DNA from: Streptomyces sp. NBC_01460
GTDB taxonomy: Bacteria; Actinomycetota; Actinomycetes; Streptomycetales; Streptomycetaceae
Direction of reading: 5' to 3'
DNA: 64,000 nucleotides
NCBI RefSeq assembly: GCF_036227405.1
Contig: NZ_CP109473.1
Location: 1,364,001-1,428,000 of the forward strand
Positions 8,275 through 15,624 of this stretch are shown here, one piece after another. The position numbers were made by a program, and so were the translations under genes. Every line of letters starts with the position of its first letter. Within the stretch, counting starts at the first letter, position 1. Under the pieces are notes generated by a model. The model was given only the letters and a program-made list of their open reading frames with translations, did not search any database and was not told the DNA's origin.

Positions 8275-9548
8275 GTGGGAGCCGCATCGCCCCGTGGCTC
8301 ACTGAGTCAAGATGGCCCACAGTTCCCATCCGGCTGGTTGCCCGCCTTGGATCTGGACACACCCCTAGCCGAAGCAAGCCAGAGTATTGGACTGACTGCA
8401 CCGCACGATGGATCACCTTGGCTGATGTCTGGCAGTTGCGAAGCGGTCAGAGGAACATCATCACGGAAACCAAGGAAATGATCAGCCCGCTGGGTCTGGC
8501 GAACTCTTCGGCTGTTCTCCATCCTCCCGGAACCGTGATTCTTTCCCGCACAGCGTCGGTGGGATTCTCGGCCATCATGGGAACCGAAATGGCCACAAGC
8601 CAAGATTTCGCAACCTGGACGTGTGGGCCACGACTGGAGCCCCGCTACCTGCTCCACGCTCTGCGCGGAATGGCGCCGGACCTCCGACGCATCGCCACAG
8701 GATCAACTCACAAGACCATCTACATGCCGGACATTGAGCAGTTGAGAATCCCGCTGCCCCCGGTGGACGAGCAGTGCCGCATCGCCGACTTCCTCGACGC
8801 CGAGACCAGCCGCATCGACCACTTGGTCTCGCTGCGAACACATCAGCACACCCTCCTCGAGAACCGGTTCAGTGTCGCGGTTCGTGAGCAGTTCTTGGCA
8901 TTTGATACAACGCCGACCCGTCTTAAATTTCTCTTGGCAGCCCGTCCACGTTATGGCGTCCTCGTACCCAAGTACGTTGCTAGTGGAGTCAAATTCATTC
9001 GTGTCAATGACCTTCTGAATCTCGAAGGTCGTGCAGACAATCTGCTGCAGATTTCCACTGACGTCTCGCAGCAATATCCCACCACCGTAGTGCGCAAAAA
9101 CGATGTGCTCGTAAGCGTAGTGGGCACTCTGGGGCGTGCAGTCGTGACTCCCGCCAGCCTGAGTGGCGCTAACGTCAATCGAGCAATCGCCGTTTTGCGC
9201 ACCAATCCCGGTATCAATCGTAACCTCCTGACTTCATGGATCAACTCCGAGGGATTTCAAACGCAGGCCGTGCTGGCCACCGGAAACGACAGTGCGCAAC
9301 GGACCCTGGGCATGGAAGATTTGTCCAACTTCACTCTACGGTGGCCGACGGACAAAGATTCGCAAACGCGGTTGGCTACCCGCGTAAGCGAGATGGAGAA
9401 AGAAACGCGTACCTTGGAACGTCTACTTCTCCTGCAAATCGGTAGCCTCAAAGAACGTCGCCAGACCCTCATCACCGCCGCCGTAACCGGCCAGTTCGAC
9501 GTCTCCACTGCCAGCGGCCGTAACGTAACGGACGGAGTTTCGGCATGA
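8271..9548 (+). CDS. hsdS: Type I restriction-modification specificity subunit
   Basis: Reads the bipartite DNA target for the M2S and R2M2S complexes. 425 residues in the usual plan: target-recognition domain 1, conserved spacer helix (PPVDEQCRIADFLDAETSRI), target-recognition domain 2, second conserved helix ending LKERRQTLITAAVTGQFD. Base composition falls sharply inside the gene, especially about 8880-9400, where A/T-rich codons such as aaa, ttt and ata appear. This contrasts with hsdM and hsdR and indicates exchange of recognition domains by transfer. ATGA overlaps join it to both neighbours. Confidence 0.93.
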   Translation: MSGSRIAPWLTESRWPTVPIRLVARLGSGHTPSRSKPEYWTDCTARWITLADVWQLRSGQRNIITETKEMISPLGLANSSAVLHPPGTVILSRTASVGFSAIMGTEMATSQDFATWTCGPRLEPRYLLHALRGMAPDLRRIATGSTHKTIYMPDIEQLRIPLPPVDEQCRIADFLDAETSRIDHLVSLRTHQHTLLENRFSVAVREQFLAFDTTPTRLKFLLAARPRYGVLVPKYVASGVKFIRVNDLLNLEGRADNLLQISTDVSQQYPTTVVRKNDVLVSVVGTLGRAVVTPASLSGANVNRAIAVLRTNPGINRNLLTSWINSEGFQTQAVLATGNDSAQRTLGMEDLSNFTLRWPTDKDSQTRLATRVSEMEKETRTLERLLLLQIGSLKERRQTLITAAVTGQFDVSTASGRNVTDGVSA

Positions 9549-12500
9549 GCCCCATCCACAGCGAGTCCGCCTTCGGCGACGCCATAGTCGCCGCCCTGAC
9601 CGAGCGCGGATGGCGCAAGGCCAGTCCCACAGACTACGAGGCCGACCTCGGCCTGGACACCAAAGAGCTGTTCCGCTTCCTCAACGCGAGTCAGCCCCAC
9701 GAGTGGGCTGAACTCGTCGCCGTCTACGGCAACGACGTCAAAACCGCCGAGCGCGGCTTCGCCCAGCGCCTGGACAAGGCCATCAACGACGACGGTCTCC
9801 TGAACGTCCTCCGTAACGGCGTCAAGGACCGGGGCGTCCGCCTGCGCGTCGCCTACTTCAAGCCGAACCTCGTCGCCGACGACTCCGTCCTCGACGGCTA
9901 CCGCGCCAACCGCCTCACCGTCGTACGCGAACTCGTCTACGCCACCAAGCAGGCCGACTGGGGCAACAAGCTCGACCTGACGCTGTTCCTCAACGGCATC
10001 CCCGTCGCCACCGCCGAGCTGAAGAACCCGCTCACACGGCAGAATTTCAAGGACGCTAAGGAGCAGTACCGCACCGACCGCGATCCCACCGAGCTGATCT
10101 TCACCCGCCGGGTGATCGCCAACTTTGCGGTCGACCCGGACCTCGTCTTCGTCGCCACCCAGCTCCGGGGCAAGAACACCCGCTTCCTGCCGTTCAACAC
10201 CGGCTCCAACGGTGCCGGCCTGCCCGGTGGCGCCGGAAACCCGGCCCCCACCGCGTACGGCACGTACGCCACCTCCTACCTGTGGGAGCAGGTCTGGGCG
10301 CGGGACAACTGGCTGGACCTGCTCCAGCGCTACGTGCACCAGCAGAAGACCAAGACCCCCGGCGGCGGGACCACCAAGTCGACGATCTTCCCGCGCTTCC
10401 ACCAGTGGGACGTGGTCAAGAAGCTCACCACCCACGCAGCGACCTTCGGCGTGGGCCAGAACTACCTCGTGATGGCCTCCGCCGGCTCCGGCAAGTCGAA
10501 CACCATTGGCTGGCTCGCCCACCGCCTGAGCGACCTCCACGCCGCCACCGACCCCCGGACGCTCGACCCGGATGCGCTGTCAGCCGGCCGGATCAAGCCG
10601 GGTACACCGGTCTTCGACAAGGTCATCGTCATCACGGACCGCCGCAACCTCGACGCCCAGCTCCGGGAGACGGTCGGCAGCTTCTCGCAGATCGAGGGCC
10701 TGGTCGTGAAGGTGGACGAGAAGCACGGTTCGAAGAGCGAGCAGCTCGCCCGCGCGCTGTCACGGGACACGGGCAAGATCGTCACGGTCACCCTGCACTC
10801 GTTCCCGGCGCTTCTGGACTACATCCAGCGCAACCCCACCGAGATCAAGGGCACCAGCTTCGCCATCATCGTGGACGAGGCGCACTCCTCCCAGTCCGGC
10901 GACGCCGCAACCGCCGTACGTGCGGCCCTGCGCGACCTCGGTCTGGACTCCGACTCGGAGGACCAGGGCGCCACCACCGTCACGCTCGACGAGAAGCTGA
11001 AGAAGAAGGCCGCGGAGCGCTCACAGGCCGCGAACCTCTCCTACTTCGCGTTCACCGCCACCCCGAAGGCGAAGACGCTCGAACTCTTCGGCACGGAAGA
11101 CATAGTGGACGGCAAGGCGGCCTACCGCCCCTTCCACACGTACTCCATGCGCCAGGCCATCGAGGAGGGCTTCATCCTCGATCCGCTGCGGAACTACGTC
11201 ACGTACAACACGTACTGGAAGCTGGTGAACCAGAACCCGGACGAGCGTGAGGTGGACCCCTCCAAGGCCAACAGCCTGCTCGCCCGGTACGCGCTCACCC
11301 ACGAGTACACCGTCTCCCAGCACGCGCAGGTGATCGTCGAGCACTTCCTGGCGCACTCCCGCGGCCGGCTCGGCGGGCGGGCCAAGTCGATGGTGGTGAC
11401 GGGTTCGCGGCAGTCGGCCGTGGAGATGGCGCGTGCGATCAAGAGCTACATCAAGGACCGGGAGTACGACACCAAGTACCCGGACCTGGGTGTCCTGGTG
11501 GCCTTCTCCGGCTCGCTCACGATCGACGACGAGGAGACGACCGAGCCGAAGGAGAACGGCGGGATCGCGGAGAGCGCGCTGCCGAAGGCGTTCGCCTATA
11601 CCCGAGCCGACGACAAGGCGGTCGGCGCGGGCGGCCGGGGCCAGCAGGAATTCAAGATCCTGGTCGTGGCAGAGAAGTACCAGACGGGCTTCGACCAGCC
11701 ATTGCTGACGACCATGTACGTCAACAAGAAGCTGACCGGTATCTCCGCCGTGCAGACCCTCTCCCGGCTCAACCGCACGGCCGACCGCAAGAACCAGGCG
11801 GACCTCGCGGTCCTGGACTTCGCGAACGACGCCGAGGACATCCGGGACGCGTTCCGCCCGTACTTCGAGGAGGCCAACACCCTCCCCTCCGACCCGAACC
11901 TGCTTTACACCGCGCAGAGTCGGGTCATGTCGGCGCCGATCATCTCGGAGTCGGAGATGGACGAGTTCGCCGCGGCCTACTTCGCGGCGAAGGAGAAGGC
12001 GGCCGGCTCTCAGGCCAAGTGGGAGAAGCTGCACGCGGAGCTGTACCGGCTCCTGTCCCCCGCCGTCGCCCGCTTCACCCCGCTCATGGAGAGCGAGGAG
12101 GAAGACGACGTGGAGACGGCGGAGGACTTCCGCGCAGACCTCAACGACTACGTGCGCAAGTACGGCTTCCTGGCCCAGATCGTTCCGTACCGCGACGCCG
12201 AGTTGGAACGGCTTCACCTCTACGGCCGCTACCTCCTCAACCGTCTGCCCCGCCGCGCGGACGGTGGCGTGGACATAGGGGAGATCGACCTCAGTCACCT
12301 GCGCGTGGAGAAGATCGACGAGTACGACCTCTCGCTGTCGCCCGAGGGCTCCGCCCAGCTCCCCGGCTTCGGTGACGGCACGGGCGGCGCGGCGGAGGCG
12401 GAAAAGTCGCTGCTGTCGGAGCTGATCGAGGCGTTCAACGCCAAGTTCGGCACGGACTTCACCGAGGAAGACGTCCGCAAGCCGTTCGACAAGACCAAGG

Positions 12501-12724
12501 AAGACCCCAAGGTTCGGGCGGCGGCCGTCGTCAACGACGAGGCCAACTTCGGCAAGGTCTGGGACAGAGCCTTCGCCGACAACATGGCTGACCACATCGA
12601 GACGACGGCTGGCATAGGGCGTCAGTACTTCGGCCCCGACAAGAGCTTCCGGTCCAACCTGGACCGCAGCGCACGCCGGGCGGCGTGGCGGATGATCCGC
12701 CGCGAGGAGAACGTGGACGAGTAG
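9545..12724 (+). CDS. hsdR: Type I restriction enzyme, R subunit
   Basis: ATP-driven translocase and endonuclease that cuts DNA unmodified at the HsdS target. 1059 residues. The N-terminal nuclease domain contains the PD-(D/E)xK core around ATAELKNPLTRQNF. The superfamily-2 motor has Walker A MASAGSGKSNT, DEAH box IIVDEAHSS and motif III AFTATPKAKT. Motifs V and VI lie in the stretch around EKYQTGFDQPLLTT and TLSRLNRT. The C-terminal helical region for M2S docking ends in EENVDE. All key residues are present, so the enzyme should be active. It overlaps hsdS by 4 bases and is followed by a hairpin terminator. Confidence 0.94.
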   Translation: MSPIHSESAFGDAIVAALTERGWRKASPTDYEADLGLDTKELFRFLNASQPHEWAELVAVYGNDVKTAERGFAQRLDKAINDDGLLNVLRNGVKDRGVRLRVAYFKPNLVADDSVLDGYRANRLTVVRELVYATKQADWGNKLDLTLFLNGIPVATAELKNPLTRQNFKDAKEQYRTDRDPTELIFTRRVIANFAVDPDLVFVATQLRGKNTRFLPFNTGSNGAGLPGGAGNPAPTAYGTYATSYLWEQVWARDNWLDLLQRYVHQQKTKTPGGGTTKSTIFPRFHQWDVVKKLTTHAATFGVGQNYLVMASAGSGKSNTIGWLAHRLSDLHAATDPRTLDPDALSAGRIKPGTPVFDKVIVITDRRNLDAQLRETVGSFSQIEGLVVKVDEKHGSKSEQLARALSRDTGKIVTVTLHSFPALLDYIQRNPTEIKGTSFAIIVDEAHSSQSGDAATAVRAALRDLGLDSDSEDQGATTVTLDEKLKKKAAERSQAANLSYFAFTATPKAKTLELFGTEDIVDGKAAYRPFHTYSMRQAIEEGFILDPLRNYVTYNTYWKLVNQNPDEREVDPSKANSLLARYALTHEYTVSQHAQVIVEHFLAHSRGRLGGRAKSMVVTGSRQSAVEMARAIKSYIKDREYDTKYPDLGVLVAFSGSLTIDDEETTEPKENGGIAESALPKAFAYTRADDKAVGAGGRGQQEFKILVVAEKYQTGFDQPLLTTMYVNKKLTGISAVQTLSRLNRTADRKNQADLAVLDFANDAEDIRDAFRPYFEEANTLPSDPNLLYTAQSRVMSAPIISESEMDEFAAAYFAAKEKAAGSQAKWEKLHAELYRLLSPAVARFTPLMESEEEDDVETAEDFRADLNDYVRKYGFLAQIVPYRDAELERLHLYGRYLLNRLPRRADGGVDIGEIDLSHLRVEKIDEYDLSLSPEGSAQLPGFGDGTGGAAEAEKSLLSELIEAFNAKFGTDFTEEDVRKPFDKTKEDPKVRAAAVVNDEANFGKVWDRAFADNMADHIETTAGIGRQYFGPDKSFRSNLDRSARRAAWRMIRREENVDE

Positions 12725-12743
12725 CCCACGCACGAACGGGAGA

Positions 12744-12780
12744 AGCCCGCCGCAGCGCTGGTTCGGCGTCGCGGCGGGCT
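12744..12780. terminator. Hairpin between convergent hsdR and DUF397 genes
   Basis: AGCCCGCCGC (12744-12753) and GCGGCGGGCT (12771-12780) are perfect 10-bp arms around a 17-base loop. It lies 19 bases after the hsdR stop and 14 bases from the end of the leftward DUF397 gene, so it can serve both directions. Confidence 0.7.
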
Positions 12781-12794
12781 CTACCGAACGTTGC

Positions 12795-13049
12795 TCAGCC
12801 AGCCACGAGCCCGACAAAATCGGTCCAAGCGTCTGGCCCCACGGTCAGCACAGGACCAGTGGCCTGCTTCGAGTCCCGGATGTGCACGTGGGTAGCCGCA
12901 GCAGCAAACTCGACGCACTCGCCGCCGTTGCCGGTGCTGTAACTACTCTTACGCCAGGCGACCTCAACGCAGTCGCCACCTTCAGCCCCGCTGTAGCTGC
13001 TCTTGTACCAAGCAAGCTCCTGCGAGGCAGAAACTTCGGCGGTGTTCAT
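12795..13049 (-). CDS. DUF397 small protein with duplicated motif
   Basis: 84 residues of the DUF397 family, small Streptomyces proteins almost always encoded beside an XRE regulator. The signature W-x-KSSYS-x-x-x-GG-x-CVE occurs twice in tandem: WYKSSYSGAEGGDCVEV, then WRKSSYSTGNGGECVEF. The usual C-terminal part (HIRDSKQ, GPVLTV, W..F) follows. Its ATG overlaps the stop of the XRE gene (TCAT on the plus strand, 13046-13049). Biochemical role is not established; related pairs behave like regulator/partner modules in development. Confidence 0.88.
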   Translation of the reverse strand: MNTAEVSASQELAWYKSSYSGAEGGDCVEVAWRKSSYSTGNGGECVEFAAAATHVHIRDSKQATGPVLTVGPDAWTDFVGLVAG

Positions 13050-13918
13050 AGCTCTCCCAGCAACTTCTCGATGAACCCCAAGGACTCTCCCGGAGTGAGA
13101 GCCTGGCTCCGGATGATCCCATAGCGGGCTGCGGCGAGCCGCGTCTCGTCCCGATCACTTAGCCAATTACTGCGCCCTTGTGCCTCGGTATACACGAGCT
13201 GTTCCCCGCCCTTGCGCGTAACCACTGTGAAGGGACCGTCCACCCCGGCGTTGTCGTCGCGATCGAGCGGCATCACTTGGATTTCAACATTACGGAACCG
13301 GCCGAACTTCAGGAGCTGCGTCAACTGGCCACGCAGAACGGCTGGACCGCCCAACGGGCGTCGCAGAACGGGCTCCTCCACGACAAAGCTCATGAGTGGT
13401 GCGGGCCAGCGGCTGAAGATCTCCTGCCGCGCCAAGCGCGCAGATACCCGTTGTTCGATGGTGTCCTCGTCGAGCAACGGTCGTCGCATGGCGAGAACAG
13501 CGCGCGTGTACTCCTCGGTCTGCAACAGGCCCTTGACCATGTGCGTGTCGTACGCGCACAGCTCGACCGCCTCAGCCTCCAGCCGCGCCATGTCCCGAAA
13601 GAACGCCGGATACTGTGACCGAGCCAGCTCCTCCTTCAACGCCACCAGCAGTCCCCCGGCGTCCAGCACCCGGTCCGCCTTGTCGACGAACTCCGGCTGA
13701 GGAATCCGCCGCCCCTGCTCGAACGAGGCCACCGACTGCGCCGCGTACCCCACCCGCTTGCCGAACTCCACCCGGTCCAGCCCGGCCCTCACCCGGAGCA
13801 GCTTCAACTGCCGCCCGAACGCGACCGCAACCCCGTTCTCCGACCTGCCCTCCGGCTGCGTCCCCGACGAGGTCACCGCCCCCGCGTCCATGACCGCCTC
13901 GTCCTGCGTCATCGCCAC
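13046..13918 (-). CDS. XRE-family helix-turn-helix regulator with DUF5753-type C-terminus
   Basis: About 290 residues. The N-terminal HTH spans roughly residues 28-85 (LKLLRVRAGLDRVEFGKRVGYAAQSVASFEQGRR). The C-terminal region with YDTHMVKGLLQTEEYTRAV, RQEIFSRWP and EIQVMPLDRD is the DUF5753 domain found in Streptomyces regulators such as the BldB/WhiJ-associated class. It is translationally coupled to the DUF397 gene downstream. The first possible start is a GTG (13918), with an ATG two codons later (13912); AGG-type ribosome sites precede both. Likely a DNA-binding regulator of itself and its neighbour. Confidence 0.87.
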   Translation of the reverse strand: MAMTQDEAVMDAGAVTSSGTQPEGRSENGVAVAFGRQLKLLRVRAGLDRVEFGKRVGYAAQSVASFEQGRRIPQPEFVDKADRVLDAGGLLVALKEELARSQYPAFFRDMARLEAEAVELCAYDTHMVKGLLQTEEYTRAVLAMRRPLLDEDTIEQRVSARLARQEIFSRWPAPLMSFVVEEPVLRRPLGGPAVLRGQLTQLLKFGRFRNVEIQVMPLDRDDNAGVDGPFTVVTRKGGEQLVYTEAQGRSNWLSDRDETRLAAARYGIIRSQALTPGESLGFIEKLLGEL

Positions 13919-14115
13919 CTGCCTGTCCCACGTACGTTCACGCCTCGGCCCATCACGTACAACCAGCCTGCGAAGAAGGGCTCTTCAAGCACCCGTCACA
14001 CCGACAGCACCCGGCCCGGGAGGCAGCGCCCGCCCCGGCTTGTCCACTCGGGCACCGTAACGACCCGCCCTCTCGCACGCACACCCTTCCCGCAGCGTTC
14101 CATCGAAGGAGTGGC

Positions 14116-14247
14116 CCGACGCTCGGCACCCGAGAGCCGAGCTTCGAGCGTCGGAAACGGATCGTTCACTCGTTGGGAGGACACGATCACGGGCGCGGGC
14201 CCGACGCTTGAGCTTCGGGATTCGGAGGCCGAGATGCGAGCTTCGAG
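14116..14247. repeat. Hairpin plus imperfect direct repeats
   Basis: CCGACGCTCG (14116-14125) pairs with CGAGCGTCGG (14145-14154). GCCCGACGCT recurs at 14199-14208, followed at once by a second GAGCTTCGGG (14210); a third copy, GAGCTTCGAG, is at 14238. The unit looks like a partly degenerate repeated block of about 45-85 bases. No known element is recognised. Confidence 0.5.
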
Positions 14248-14327
14248 ATCCGAGCGATGTTGTTCACCCGGTAGGTAGAAGAAGGGTTTTGGGAAAACCT
14301 CCCCACCCTCCCTACCCCTCCACAACC

Positions 14328-14354
14328 AGCTGATATGACTAACTGTGATCAGCT
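14328..14354 (+). promoter_or_regulatory. Operator-like inverted repeat with -10-like TATGAC
   Basis: AGCTGAT (14328-14334) and ATCAGCT (14348-14354) form perfect 7-bp arms around 13 bases that include TATGAC (14334-14339). It lies about 110 bases before the GTG at 14464. Typical size for a dimeric winged-helix or TetR-type site; autoregulation by the downstream protein is possible. Confidence 0.4.
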
Positions 14355-14463
14355 TGCGGCACAGTGTCACGCCTGCTTACGGTGCCCCCAACGAATCGAC
14401 CCCGACGCGGTGCAGAAACACCGGGCCGGGGTCTCACCCCAAGATCGAACGGAAGACGATCTC

Positions 14464-15510
14464 GTGGCTACCGAGCACCTTAGCCCTGCCCTCCGCGCAC
14501 CCGCATCCTCGCGCCCGTACGCGAAAGCCCGCCCCGGCTACGGCAAACGAACCGCGTCAGGCCAACGCGCCTCCCAAGCGGCCGACTTCGCCTTGATGGC
14601 GGAGCGCGAGCGGTACGTCGCCGGATACGTCGACCGACTCCCCGACGGCGCGGCCATGGACATCAAGTCACTGGCCAAGAGCCTCCCGCTGTACGGCCAG
14701 ATGGCCGTCTCCAGCGCGCTGAAGGCCCTCGGAGTGGCCGGACACCTACGGCGCGTACGCTGCCTGGCCGGCGAGGGGGAGCAGGTCCGCTGGGTCTCCC
14801 GCACCTACTGGTCCCGTACCGCACGCGACAACGAGTGGTGGGACACGTTCCTGACCACCGAGGGCAGCCACTCCACACCGCGCACGACACCCACTCCCAC
14901 GCCCGGAGGCGCCGAAGGGCCCGTCGCGGCCCCGACCTCACCTCAGCGGGCGCCCTCAACACCCACCGCCCCACCCGAGCCCACCGCGCCCCCGGCCCCG
15001 CCTGCTCCCGCGCCCGCATCACCCGCCATGCCCGAGCAGCGCACCTCGGTGACACCCGAGGTCGCCGCCTCCCCCGCGTACCTCGCCCTGGCCCAACTCG
15101 GCCGTCGGGACCCGCGCCTGGCACTCTCCGCAGCCGACTGCCGCACCCTGGAGCCTCTGGCCGCCATCTGGTTCGCACGGGGTGTCGATGCCGACTACCT
15201 CACGCAGGCCCTCACCGCAGGCCTCCCTGCCCAGGTCGGGTCCCCCGTCGGCATCGTACGCCGCCGCCTCACAGACAAACTGCCGCCGTACGCAGCCGGC
15301 AGCCCGGCCCCTGCCACGACCGTCACCCCGAAGCGCCGCGTCCTCGCCGAGTGCACCGAATGCGGCCGCCCCGGCTCGCCCGAGGCGCTACCCGACGGCC
15401 TCTGCCGCCTCTGCCGCACCACCCCGCAGCAGGCGTCCGCCGCTCCACCCGCTGAACGCGACGTCCACGCGCTGGTCGGACAGCTGCGCGAGCTGACCCG
15501 CCTGCCCTGA
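14464..15510 (+). CDS. Winged-helix protein with C-terminal CxxC zinc-ribbon motif
   Basis: About 348 residues if the GTG at 14464 is used (ATEHLSPALRAP). An in-frame ATG at 14335 lies inside the probable promoter and gives an unlikely Cys-rich leader. A winged-helix DNA-binding region occupies about residues 45-115 (MDIKSLAKSLPLYGQMAVSS, HLRRVRC). A long Pro/Ala/Thr linker, a helical segment and a terminal ECTECGRPG...LCRLC zinc-ribbon-like motif follow. Similar proteins, often labelled MarR-like, occur in several copies in Streptomyces. No substrate or target is known. It could be a regulator or a plasmid-derived replication-associated protein; the sequence does not decide. Confidence 0.7.
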   Translation: MATEHLSPALRAPASSRPYAKARPGYGKRTASGQRASQAADFALMAERERYVAGYVDRLPDGAAMDIKSLAKSLPLYGQMAVSSALKALGVAGHLRRVRCLAGEGEQVRWVSRTYWSRTARDNEWWDTFLTTEGSHSTPRTTPTPTPGGAEGPVAAPTSPQRAPSTPTAPPEPTAPPAPPAPAPASPAMPEQRTSVTPEVAASPAYLALAQLGRRDPRLALSAADCRTLEPLAAIWFARGVDADYLTQALTAGLPAQVGSPVGIVRRRLTDKLPPYAAGSPAPATTVTPKRRVLAECTECGRPGSPEALPDGLCRLCRTTPQQASAAPPAERDVHALVGQLRELTRLP

Positions 15511-15624
15511 CCTTCCGCGATCAACTCGGGGCATTCGCGCCGAACCGTAGGGCATGGGGCCATAGAATCCGCCGTGAACGCCGACGACGTCAGGTCGTTG
15601 GGCGTCCCCGCAGGAGGAGATCGC

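Larger units (their letters stand above)
13919..14463. other. 545-base gene-free stretch with repeats and inverted repeats
   Basis: I see no convincing coding sequence. The stretch contains three copies of GAGCTTCG(A/G)G at 14139, 14210 and 14238, two copies of GCCCGACGCT at 14114 and 14199, a 10-bp hairpin (14116-14154) and an operator-like inverted repeat at 14328-14354. The leftward XRE gene and the rightward gene at 14464 both start from it, so it should hold their promoters. Confidence 0.6.
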
